The translations under genes were made by a program, and so were the position numbers. Shown here piece after piece: positions 11,036 to 20,222 of a stretch of DNA of 64,000 bases (the stretch's first letter is position 1; the number at the start of each line of letters is the position of its first letter). Source of the stretch: Paratinospora sagittata (taxonomy: Eukaryota > Streptophyta > Magnoliopsida > Ranunculales > Menispermaceae); the NCBI GenBank assembly GCA_035771175.1, contig CM069603.1, forward strand, positions 25,830,286 through 25,894,285, given 5' to 3'. The notes under the pieces were generated by a model. The model was not told the DNA's origin and made no database searches. It saw only the letters and a program-made list of their open reading frames with translations.

Positions 11036-11458
11036 TGTCACACCTGGGTTGCGCAAGCGCCCCATACCCAGTGTGATGAGTACCCCCGCAGGGCATACTC
11101 CAGCCATAGCACCACATAATATTGTCACATCCCAGTACACAGCACACCGCAACGTCTAGTACCCCCCGGGATCATTTGTCCACACTATTCACTCGTGAAT
11201 AGTATAGGGCCTCCCCCAGATTCGAACTCACAACCTCATAAGGTTTGATTTCGCAATCCGAGTAACCACTGAGCCAATAGGGGGGTACTAGACGTTGCGG
11301 TGTGCTGTGTACTGGGATGTGACAATATTATGTGGTGCTATGGCTGGAGTATGCCCTGCGGGGGTACTCATCACACTTGGTATGGGGCGCTTGCGCAACC
11401 CAGGTGTGATAAAAGGGCCTTATGGGTAGGGGCACGCTGTGCAACCCAGGGTGTGACA
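11036..11458 (-). mobile_element. 423-bp fold-back element with tRNA-like core
   Basis: It starts TGTCACACC, ends GGTGTGACA, and has GGTTA duplications at 11,031-11,035 and 11,459-11,463. The uninterrupted site AGGATAGGTTATCTCTTAAC exists in the sister LTR near 15,702-15,722. The arms 11,039-11,167 and 11,280-11,408 (129 bp each) are inverted copies with one mismatch seen. The spacer holds a 73-nt tRNA-like sequence on the minus strand. The right end has an extra, diverged copy of the last 35 bp. TG...CA ends with a 5-bp duplication are LTR-like, and the inner A and B boxes are SINE-like, so its class is open. Confidence 0.8.
11213..11285 (-). other. tRNA-like sequence with A and B boxes
   Basis: On the minus strand this is a 73-nt segment. 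It has a CCCCC 5' end that pairs with GGGGG at its 3' end, an A box TGGCTCAGTGG (11,266-11,276) and a B box AGTTCGAATCT (11,218-11,228), 37 nt apart as in tRNA genes and tRNA-derived SINEs. The D and T stems pair poorly and no convincing anticodon arm is seen, so it is not called a tRNA gene. It could serve as an internal Pol III promoter. Confidence 0.6.
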
Positions 11459-11940
11459 GGTTATCTCTGAACCTGTAAAAGAGAAACGGTTGCTCCTTAT
11501 CCCGTAAAAGGATCACAGTTGTTCCTCATCCCATAAAAAGATCATTGTTCTTCCTTATCCTGTAAAAGAAAAATGGTTCTTCCTTATCCCGTAAAAGGAA
11601 TATGGGTTTTTTCTCATCCCGAAAAAAGGAAATTTGGTTCATCCTTAGCCCGTGAAAGAATAGGTTTGCCTTTAACCTATAAAAGGGTAGTTGTAACGGT
11701 TTGGTTCTCACCCGTAAAAGAATCAGTTAGTGGATTGAGAAAATCCTAACCGGGAGATTAGGTAGTGGACGTAGGCTTGGCCGAACCACTATAAATCTTG
11801 TGTCTCACTTTTGCAATTTAGTTTGAGTTCTACTTATGCATTCAATTCCAATACACTTATGTATATCACGAAGTTATTGGAAGAGATTTTTTAAATTGGC
11901 CATCTCACCCAATTCACCCCCCTCTTGGGTTGACCAACAA

Positions 11941-11958
11941 TTGGTATCAGAGCGGGTT
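11941..11958 (+). other. Primer binding site of element A (Met-tRNA type)
   Basis: TTGGTATCAGAGCGGGTT begins two bases after the LTR end. TGGTATCAGAGC is the usual copia primer site, complementary to the 3' end of initiator Met tRNA. Confidence 0.85.
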
Positions 11959-12136
11959 CTTTGAAAATTTTGGTCTAACAACCTAAAGTCAAGATCCATT
12001 GGTCAATTCGTAGGGTTTGTCTTAGGTATCTCATATCTCACATCTTAGAATTAGCAACCCTAGCTGTCTCATCGTCGATCTGCACTTTTCTCTGTGTAAC
12101 TATCTCGATGACGTCAGTTCGCTCCTGCACGCCACT

Positions 12137-12692
12137 TTGCATTTAAAACATGATCACCTTAGAGACGTTTTTATGAAAAACCTTCGCTTCATCTCCACTT
12201 GCACCATCTGCAGTGAAATACCCTTGTCTCATCATCTTCTTGGTCTCCCCCATGGCTTCCAAAACCCCAACGTCTCAAAAGTGACCAAGGGAAGAATTTT
12301 CTTCTTCCTCGAATGGTTTCTTCTTATCTTCCTCATCCAACGATTCTGTAAAAGAAATCAAATGTACTGTGTATCCGAACACCCACTCCATACCTCCTAC
12401 ACGTCCCCATTGTTCTGTGCCACAACTCCTGTAGAGCCTGAGCCACCCCGCACTGCTCATGGTGAATCTTCAATTGAGATTCTCCTAGGACAGTTTTTTG
12501 AGTCCAACTCTGCTAGCTTTCAGATGGTTTTAGAGCTTCTCTGTGAATAGGAGCAAAGGTTAAAGGAACTTGAGAGGGTCGCCAGACTTCAAACGGACAT
12601 GCTGATGATTCTTCTCAAGAAGTTGGACAAGTCTCAAGTTGTTTTTAAAGATGAAATTAAAGGGGGAGAAAGTACCATCTTTGTAGCATCAT
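12137..12692 (+). pseudogene. Envelope-like ORF remnant in element A/B
   Basis: An open stretch of 137 residues is followed, after one TAG stop (12,548-12,550), by an in-frame coiled-coil-like tail (EQRLKELERVARLQTDML, LLKKLD). A Ser-rich run in an overlapping frame starts at the ATG near 12,252 (MASKTPTSQK). The place directly before the polypurine tract, the Ser/Pro-rich start and the charged helical tail fit the envelope-like frame that follows pol in SIRE-type elements (compare 42,207-44,075), with the middle deleted. Function is unknown even in intact copies; the name refers to position, not proven fusion activity. Confidence is modest because I see no long direct match. Confidence 0.35.
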
Positions 12693-12865
12693 AAACTCAG
12701 GGGGAGTTTAACACTAAGGGGGAGTCTTAGTGACATTTTATGTATATTCCTTAGTAATGCACTCATATCATCTGAAACGAGGAACATTAGTACTGCATCT
12801 CATGCATACACATATTATTTTATTAGCTTGCTTCAAAGCCTACAGTAATGTGTTTGAAATCATCA

Positions 12866-12878
12866 AAAAGGGAGAGAT
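12866..12878 (+). other. Polypurine tract before LTR B
   Basis: AAAAAGGGAGAGA followed by TTG lies directly before LTR B. The same arrangement in element F (26,813-26,824) is more G-rich. Confidence 0.6.
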
Positions 12879-13252
12879 TGTTGAACCAATTATCCTCATG
12901 TCCCTTACGAGAATATGGCCCTATTATGAAATATTTTGATGATTACAAACAACATTATGTTTATGATATTACTGCACATATGGCATATCTAATCTTACTT
13001 GAAGGTTTCAAAGATTTAATGATGCATGGCGAACGTATTTAAAGATCTTCTTGAAGACCATGATCGTTTGAAGATGTTTAGTTGTATGATTAGATTATAA
13101 TAGGTTGTAGGGCCTTCTATGTCATGTGATTCAACAATATGCATGCCTGCATGTTTTTAATCGATCGGTTGCATATTCGATTTAATTCAACCACATTGTG
13201 TTTTATCGAGCTTTAATAGAGAAATCAAAAACCATTTTTATAAAAGGTTTTT

Positions 13253-13802
13253 CAGGATGCTAATGTTTTAACAGTGCCCTCCTGGACCTGATGAGTCAAG
13301 ACGCTAATAAAATATTAGGAAGCTAAAGGTTGAATTGAACTGATTAATAAAGACCTTTACTTGTTAGTAGTGACATTTCTTTTTATCAACCTTTGAGAAT
13401 GTCAAGACACTGACTTAGTTTCAGCTCGCTGAAAGTTCTTTTTGTCTTTAAGTGATTTCTATCTTTAAGGACGCTGATAAGTTATTAGTTGAATAAATTA
13501 TCAGGATGCTACTTGTGTAGAAGTGTCCTCATCTTTAGAATTAACTTAAATAACTCTCAGGATGCTTACTGTCCGTCAGCGCACTTAACATTGTTTTAAA
13601 ATTATTTTTAATAGTTCAGGACGCTTATTCTTGAGTAGCGCCCTTGTGTGTCAAATGTTTTAAAATAAAGCAGGATCGTTACTACGAAGTAGCGCCCTCA
13701 CGATTTGAGTCGTTCAATTGTCAAAGTAAGTTAGGACACTTACTATTCAGTAGCGCCCTCACTTCATTGTTTAGTAGGGCTAATGTTGTATGAGCGCCCT
13801 CA
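13253..13802 (+). promoter_or_regulatory. GC dyad cluster in LTR B
   Basis: Seven units have the pattern AGGACGCT...AGCGCCCTCA, for example near 13,617, 13,671, 13,733 and 13,776. Spacing and arm design are as in LTR A, although the rest of the LTR is much diverged. Confidence 0.55.
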
Positions 13803-14537
13803 AAGGAAAAAAACGACAAAAAGTATATTTTTGTTGTACTGACATTACTGCTATTTCTGTTAACTTTTTCAGAAACGTACGAATAATTTTTTAGAACTTT
13901 TCATAATCATACAACAACTTTTCAGAACTTTTTAAACGTTCTAAAACCTCATTAGAACATTCCTCTTTCACGAAAGGATCAGATGGTTCAGGTGCTATCG
14001 TTGTAATATGCATTGAGCTGAATCGATCCATTTCGGGAAAGAATGTTAGAGTTATATTTGAAATAACCTAGAGCACCAAAATCATCAAGTCCATTGCGCC
14101 TTTGTTATTCCTATATATACGTGCTGCCTTAAAGCTAAAAACTACTAATGAAATACGAAACTGATATTCATTCAAAATGTATTAACAGTTTTCGTTTGTG
14201 CTACACACTTTTTGAAAGCTGGTCTTCTTTCACTTACGCTTGATCTTACGATCTTTTGAAAGAAAAACGTAAAGTCTTCTGGGTTGATTGATCTTCATCT
14301 TCATTATTTTGAAAACCCACTGAAGAAGACAAACTACTCTTTGAACCTGCTTTCAGCATAAACTTCATCATACGTATTTTGCTGAATCTGTGATCACAGA
14401 AGGTTCAGTTCAAAGCTTTGTAAGTATCACTTTGATTCTGAGTAAAAAGAATCATATCTCATCTTGTATTCAGTTTGTGGTGACTGGTAAGTCACTGAGT
14501 TAGAGCAAGTATTGCTCAAAGTTGTAAACGGTCTTCT

Positions 14538-14665
14538 TATACCCATAAGTTCAGAATAAGTTCTCTCTCACCTGTATGTAGAGAAACAGTCCTCTCACAC
14601 CTATAAGTTGAGAAAGTGTACTAGTTTGATCTTCACCTGTAAGAAGGTCCATAATGGAGTTTGAA
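14538..14665 (+). repeat. Stem-loop array in LTR B
   Basis: There are four units with loops CACCTGTAT, CACCTATAAG and CACCTGTAAG. Stems include TTCTC/GAGAA and TCTCA/TGAGA. They are shorter than in LTR A but of the same design. Confidence 0.5.
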
Positions 14666-14869
14666 CAAATCCTAACTGAGGAGGTTAGGCAGTAGATGTA
14701 GGCGCAGCCGAACCACTATAAATCTTGCTTGCATTGTCTCATTCACATTTGTTGTATTCGATTGCTATACTTTGTTTAATTTGTTTTCATTATTCCGCAC
14801 AATTTTAAGAAAGGTTAAAATCTGTTAAGTGTCCAATTAACCCTCCTCTTGGACATATTTGGGCCAACA

Positions 14870-16172
14870 CTACTAAGTTTATAAATACCAGTAGTTAGGA
14901 TCAAACAAATTGTCTATCATTTTGTATTGTGCCAATACTCTTTTAAAGTTAGTCAGTGTCAAAATGCTTTTCAACTATCTAAACTTTCAAAGTATTTTTC
15001 ACTGATACCTTTACGAATTCAAAAGATTTTCATTTTGAGCTTCAATTATTTTCTATCTCTGAAAATCTATTTGATATCTACTCAAATTCTTAGCACTGAT
15101 TCATACTTGGTATCATTCTTGCTGAAGATAGAATTTGAGATATAGTTCATGAGAAATATAGTCATACTTGATTTCATATCTTAAGTACTGTATTGAACTC
15201 TATCGGTAGTTGCGTTAACTACTGATCACTGAACCAGAAGTTTTCATACTTATATTTTATATCTATTTTGAAAATTGTCTGTGTCTTTGATTTACACTAG
15301 TCCTTCATTTTCTAGTCAATGTTTATTATTATCATATTATTTTCGAAGAAGCACTGATTTTCATATCACATCATTCATGCTTTTTGAAACTGCAATTGAA
15401 CAATATTGAACATTGAAAGGTAAAAAACTGTAAGTGTATTTTATCTTAGCATTACGTATTCATATTTCATATCTTTGTAATGCTATGTAATGAGTTTAAT
15501 TGTACAGTGTTTTACTCAGTTAGAACCGACATTATTGTGTTGTAATGCTGGTGTGTTTCTCAACTAAAACAACCAGGACAAGTGAATGTAGTTCACTTAA
15601 TGATTTTAGGATTGAAATCATGGTAGGTTATCTCTTAACCTGTATAAGAGAACCGGTTCATCCTAATCCCGTAAAAGGATAGGTGCGTCCTTAACCTATA
15701 AAAGGATAGGTTATCTCTTAACATGTAAAAGAGAAATGGTTATTCCTTATCCTGTAAAAGGATCACGGTTGTTCCTCATCCCCTAAAAGGATCACAGTTG
15801 TTCCTTATCCAGTAAAAGGAAAACGGTTCTTCCTTATCTCGTAAAAGGAACATGGGTTTTTCCTCATCCCTGCAAAAGGAAATTTGGTTCATCCTCAGCC
15901 CGTGCCAGGATAGGTTTGCCTTTAACCTGTAAAAGGGCAGTTGTAACGGTTTGGTTCTCACCCGTAAGAGAATCAGTTAGTGGATTGAGAAAATCCTAAG
16001 ACGTAGGCTTGGCCGAACCACTATAAATCCTGTGTGTCTCACATTTGCAATTTAGTCTGAGTTCTACTTATGCATTCAATTCCAATACACTTATGTATAT
16101 GACTAAGTTATTGGAAGATATTTTTAAATTGACCATCTCACCCAATTCACCCCCCTCTTGGATGGACCAACA
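14870..16172 (+). repeat. Truncated right LTR of element A
   Basis: It matches the left LTR from 10,189 to 11,939 without the fold-back insertion and ends GATGGACCAACA. It starts abruptly at the TATA region, so U3 is missing. It holds the TATA box at 14,879-14,889 and a stem-loop array at 15,637-15,975. Confidence 0.85.
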
Positions 16173-16177
16173 GATTT

Positions 16178-17000
16178 GCACTAGAAGACTATCATTATCT
16201 TTGCATTTAATGAATAAAGTTGGATCTAGGGTTCCTTTCTGGAAGTTATGATCCAAGAGAAATGTGCTAAGCTTATCATACCATGCTCTAGGAGCCTGCT
16301 TCAGACCGTATAAAGCTATTTCTAAGTCTATCAACGTGATCAAGTTTGAAACTGTCCTCAAAACTGGGTGGTTGCTTCACATAAATCTCTTCATTTATAA
16401 ATCCACTCAACACTTTTGACATCCATTTGATATAACATCAATCCGTTATAGCAAGCATTAGAAAATAATAATCTAATTGCTTCTAATCTTGCTACTGGAG
16501 GAAAAACTTCTTCAAAGTCAATTCCCTCTTCTTGATTGTAGCCCTATGCTACCAATCTTGCTTATGATTCCTTTCTCATCTCCATTGTTCCTAAACACCC
16601 ATTTGGTTCCAATAACACTTTGGTATTCTGGTTTAAGTACAAGATCCCACACTTTGTTTATAGTGAAGTGTCCCAACTCTTCTTGGATAGCAAGACTCTA
16701 GTTTTCATCAGTTAAAGCTTCTTCTATCTTAGAAGGCTCTATTTGGGATATAGAGGCAACATGCCCTTGATCGCTAAGTGAAGCTCTAGTTGCTACACCT
16801 AGGTTTGGATCACCTATGATCTGACCTTGAGGGTGACCTAAAAGTAACCTAGTGTTCTTGGGTGGTTTAACAATTGGTTCAACTTGGGGTTCACTTGACT
16901 CGTGATCAACAGGTTTATTTGTTAAGATTTCATCATCATTATCATCATCTATTCTAACCTGTTCTATTTTCTTTTCTAGAGCCATTCTAGGGTTCGATTC
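16178..17000 (-). pseudogene. Copia pol, RT 5' part and INT-RT linker (element C)
   Basis: This continues the frame cut at 6,159. Reading leftward it begins with an acidic linker (KKIEQVRIDDDNDDEI, then NTRLLLGHPQGQIIGDP and VATRASL). The start of RT follows ([34 protein letters not shown]), then ALYGLKQAPRAWYDKL and LDPTLFIK, stopping at LLVQI just before the catalytic box. Several frameshifts and stops are present. The same blocks, less eroded, are seen in element F, so the identification is firm. Confidence 0.85.
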
Positions 17001-17024
17001 ATCAAATTTAACATGTATTGATTC

Positions 17025-17470
17025 TTATACAGTTTTTGAACATTTATTGAATACCCTATAAGCTCTACTGTGAGATGCATACCCTAAAAATATACCAATG
17101 TCAGACTTAGGGTCAAATTTATCTAGGTTGGCTTTATCGTTTAAGATATAACATTTGCAACCAAAAACTTTTAAGTGATCAATTTTAGGAGTTCTACCCT
17201 TCCAAAGTTCATACGGAGTTTTGTTTAGTTTTCTCCTAACCATCACTCTATTCATGACATAACAAGCAATGTTTATAGCTTCAGCCCAAAAGTATTTTGC
17301 TATATCATATTCACATAACATTGTTTTGCACAATTCTTGAAGGGATATGTTTTTCCTTTAAACAACTCATTCTATTGAAGAGTTCTGGTGACTGAAAGGT
17401 GATGGGTGTATCCTTATTTATTGCAAAAGTCTTCAAGAATTTTGTTTACAAACTTCCCACCCCGATCACT
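17025..17470 (-). pseudogene. Copia integrase C-terminal part (element C)
   Basis: The 102-residue open part (17,333-17,025) contains MLCEYDIAKYFWAEAINIAC, TPYELWKGRTPKIDHLKVFG, FDPKSDIGIFLGYASHSRAY and VFNKCSKTV, the conserved end of copia integrase. Before it, interrupted by stops, are SDRGGKFVNKILEDFC and GYTHHLSVTRT, the last part of the catalytic core. Upstream integrase, protease and gag are deleted: at about 17,471 the text passes directly into LTR sequence. Confidence 0.88.
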
Positions 17471-18504
17471 TAGATGAAAAATACACAAGTTCTCTAAATT
17501 TTGTAAAAGTTGCTCTTTGAATGAGCAAGTGTGGTATTTATAGATGAACACCACAACGAGGCCCATGAACACGTTCCTTAACACAGGAGAGCGTTTCTGG
17601 TTTGAAATATAAAAAATTTCAGATTTCTCTCCAATTAAGGAGCGCGTTCCTCAATACGTTCGTTGGCCATAGGAACGAGTTCCTTCAACATGAACTATTG
17701 ACTCTTAAAGTTTTTCCTATTTTACCCTTGGCAACTGGAGCGCGTTCATCCTTTAAGGGGCGCAAAAGTGGAACACGCTCCATTTCCTTGATCAAAAAAA
17801 CTTTGTGTCTCGGGAAAAGCCACAGGAGCGCATTCCTTAAACCTTAATAAAAAATTCACCGAGTCTCGGAAAAAAGGTCAAGAGGTGTTCGTTATTATAG
17901 GAGCGCGTTTCTTCATTGACAAGTGAAAGAATCTCGATTTTTTCTCATTATAGGTTTAGGACATTGTCAAAAACATACGCTAACATTTTAAAATCATTTT
18001 AAAACATTTTTGGCACGATTAAGGAATAATTAATATAGTTAAACATGAGTGATTCGATCGATTAAACCAATGATTAAGGCAATAAGTACAATACAAGTGA
18101 AACTGTAAAACCATGCAAAGTTGACAGGATGAATGCATATTAAACACTGATCATTGTATGTATGATAAACAATTATGACTAAGTAATAGCATAATTATCA
18201 AACTAAAATATGTGCATGCATGATAAAAATAAACTATATGAATGATTTTAAAAAGATGCAAATCATGTGTGGTTAGAACAAGTAATTGTTACTTTACAGT
18301 ACTAAGATTCTACTAAAGGAATACAACCATTAAGCTCTTGAATCTTTGTGAGGTGTTGGTCCTTCTACCTGCTTTGACATTGCAGTTCAATTCATTAGAA
18401 ATATCTAGTTAGCACTAAAATAACTACGTCAAAGAGATTAGATAACAAATGTATGTTGTTTGCAATCATTAAAACAAAACTGGGTGAAAGTAGTTACATC
18501 AATA
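17471..18504 (-). repeat. Partial 5' LTR of element C
   Basis: This is homologous to the U3/R part of 40,700-41,760. It has the TATA box (17,533-17,543, minus), GC dyads (17,569-17,915) and the terminal block GTTGTTTGCAATCATTAAAA. It ends at 18,504 with TA where sisters have CA. The R-U5 part and the primer site are lost. Confidence 0.8.
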
Positions 18505-19380
18505 CACTTGGATTTCAATCTCGAAGGAAAGTGCATTTTTAATATTATATTTCAAATATAATAGTCTGATTATTCTCTTGAAAGTTATAGGCAAAAGCCC
18601 TTTAAAACTCAGAGAGAATGGATGAAAATATGTAAAATTGTGCAAGTGGAAAATCAAGTTTTCGTGCCCAAAAATATCAAAACATGTCTAATTTACTATG
18701 CTAGTGCGTTGGCCAGTGTTCCCTAGAGTAGAGTTTCAAAACACTTGCTCGCTAGTGCTCTGGCCACATTGAGCTTGCACGTTGGCCTTCACCAGCAAGC
18801 TGCTTAGCGCGCTAATCCCTTGGCTAGCGCTCTGGAGGCCTTGATTACATGAAAAATCATTCTTTTGAAGATCATGGACAACTCCAACAAATCAAAAACA
18901 TTTTGAAACATAATTAAACATATCTGGATCATTTAAAACATCAAAACCACATTTTATAATGTTTTAAAAACCATTTTAACGAAATCAAGTTAAAGATCAA
19001 AATATTTTTGAAAACTTGAAAACTTCAAATATGATCTTGCGAAAAACTAATGTATGCATGATTTTTAAGAGAGTGATTGAGCAAACTAGAGAAAGTAGGA
19101 TACATCCTAATTCTAGACGTAAACATGACTCTCAACCTTTTTTTCTTCAGTCCTTCAAGATGTCCAATTGTCCAAGCTTTGAGTTTACTTGATTCTTTCC
19201 TTTGATCCTTTGCTTGAGGGACTTCTTGAATTTGAAGACTTAGATCTTGTATTGGTTCTTTTCCACTTTAGGTGTTGAAACATATTGGATAGAAACATTA
19301 GCACCATATATTATATTGTTTGTTAGCATCAAAACACTTAGGAGAAAACTAAGTGGAAAACCACTTAAGGCAATAGTTTA

Positions 19381-19422
19381 TAATCATCAAAATCAAAGAG
19401 GGCGAGGGTCATCAGACCAACA
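19381..19422 (-). repeat. LTR G, 5' terminal part
   Basis: Continuing from 1,175 across insertion D, the minus strand starts TGTTGGTCTGATGACC at 19,422 and includes TTTTGATGATTACAAAC. Confidence 0.5.
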
Positions 19423-20222
19423 ACCATGGGGACCAAAAATCCATTTTTCTAGGAAACCAACCAACGCGCTAGCCAAGACTTCCAGAGCATAATGACAAGT
19501 CAGGGTTTCTCGAAAGCTACGTGTACATTTTCTTTCCCCATTTGTGCTACACCATTTTTTCATGATTTTTAACCTTGTTCTTCATCTTTCTTTGGTGAAA
19601 AATCCTTCTCTTTGACCAACGAATTTGAATTTGATTTGTGTGTTTTTTTCAAGATTGAAACCCAAATTTCAAGCTTTCTTTTGTTATATTATAAAAACAA
19701 AGTTAGGCTCATTTGAGAGACAACCATACACGATTTGCAAGTTTGTCTAACTTTTCAAAGTGTTGAAAAGAGTTTTCTAACATTTTTACATCTTAATCAG
19801 GCTTATTTCAAATTTCATATCAAGATTTCAAAAGCTTTGGAAGATTCCCTCTTTTCAACTTGTGCTTAAAACTTCATCTTCTTGTTGAGATTACTAGAGG
19901 TTATCAAAAGCTCTATGTGTAAGGTTTGAGGTGTACGTAGTAAGAGAACAACTTCTACCTTGTATTTTGATTTTAAATCATTGTAAAGTGAATTGTGTCA
20001 CTGGTGAGATTAAGAGAAAGTGACTAAGCTCTTGCAAAGGTAACTCACACCTGAGAAGTGAGTGTTGTAACTAGTTTGACCCTCACCCTCGAAGTAGGAT
20101 CCTTAGTGGGAGGTTTTGGAAAAATCTTGATCGGGGAGATCAAGTTGTGGACTTACGCCTTAAGTGTCGAACCACGTCAAATCTGGTGTTCTTTATTCTC
20201 TGCCATTTGCTTTACTTGCTTG

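Larger units (their letters stand above)
10953..11736 (+). repeat. Stem-loop array in R/U5 of LTR A
   Basis: About 12 units (interrupted by the fold-back element) have stems that vary but stay paired: TCTCTT/AAGAGA, ATCCT/AGGAT, TCCTT/AAGGA, TTCCTT/AAGGAA, CCTTT/AAAGG. The loops are alike: AACCTGTAA or ATCCCGTAA. It lies downstream of the TATA box, so it would be in the RNA leader. The same array is found at 15,637-15,975 and, inverted, at 55,733-56,075. Confidence 0.65.
6160..11939 (+). repeat. Left LTR of element A (about 2.8 kb without insertions)
   Basis: It runs from TGTTAATCTAAGTGGTTC to TTGGGTTGACCAACA. Without the solo LTR (6,669-9,205) and the fold-back element (11,036-11,458) it is about 2,810 bp. 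This agrees with about 2,851 bp for the inverted sister copy at 55,512-60,279. It carries GC dyads (9,297-9,865), a TATA box CTATAAATACC (10,198-10,208) and a stem-loop array (10,953-11,736). Confidence 0.88.
12879..14869 (+). repeat. 3' LTR of a related copia element (LTR B, 1,991 bp)
   Basis: It begins TGTTGAACCAATTATCC and ends GGACATATTTGGGCCAACA. It has a dyad cluster (13,253-13,802), TATA-like CCTATATATACG near 14,111 and a stem-loop array (14,538-14,665). Its start differs from LTR A, so it comes from another family member. It directly abuts the truncated right LTR A at 14,870. The base after it (CTACT) would be the right-hand duplication, but the matching left copy is gone. Confidence 0.75.
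6160..16172 (+). mobile_element. Rearranged SIRE-type copia element A
   Basis: It is flanked by perfect GATTT duplications (6,155-6,159 and 16,173-16,177) and split the RT of element C just before the catalytic YVDD position. It starts TGTTAATCTAAGTGG. Order: left LTR (6,160-11,939, with two later insertions), Met-type primer site, about 0.9 kb of internal DNA holding an envelope-like remnant but no gag or pol, a polypurine tract, LTR B of a related family (12,879-14,869), then only the 3' part of LTR A (14,870-16,172). The missing middle implies a second element landed in the right LTR and a deletion fused the two (inference). Confidence 0.85.
2299..18504 (-). mobile_element. Defective SIRE/Maximus-type copia element C
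   Basis: This minus-strand element is flanked by perfect CACTT duplications at 2,294-2,298 and 18,505-18,509. Its order in its own sense is: remnant 5' LTR (18,504-17,471), integrase end, RT, RNase H, envelope-like remnant, polypurine tract, 3' LTR (4,494-2,299). Gag, protease, the front of integrase and part of the 5' LTR are missing. Element A (6,160-16,172) is inserted inside RT. The 5' terminus has TA in place of TG. The lineage call rests on pol similarity, LTR length and the presence of an envelope-like frame between pol and the 3' LTR. Confidence 0.85.
1176..19375 (-). mobile_element. Solo copia LTR D (split by element C)
   Basis: The LTR pieces are 1,176-2,298 and 18,510-19,375, about 2.0 kb together, in minus orientation. 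The 3' end reads TGTTAGACACCCAAGAACGG on the plus strand. The 5' end is at 19,375, where the expected CA is TA. The flanking duplication is GTTTG at 1,171-1,175 and GTTTA at 19,376-19,380 (4 of 5). Removing D rejoins the LTR G text GGAATATTGTTTGTAATCATC, which supports the boundaries. No internal region remains, so D is a solo LTR made by LTR-LTR recombination. It holds a stem-loop array (1,388-1,635) and GC-rich dyads (2,154-2,256 and 18,699-18,836). Confidence 0.75.

Noticed and set aside
11213..11285. A functional tRNA gene
   Set aside because: The A and B boxes and length fit, but the T and D stems pair badly and the anticodon arm is not convincing. It is better called a tRNA-like promoter module.
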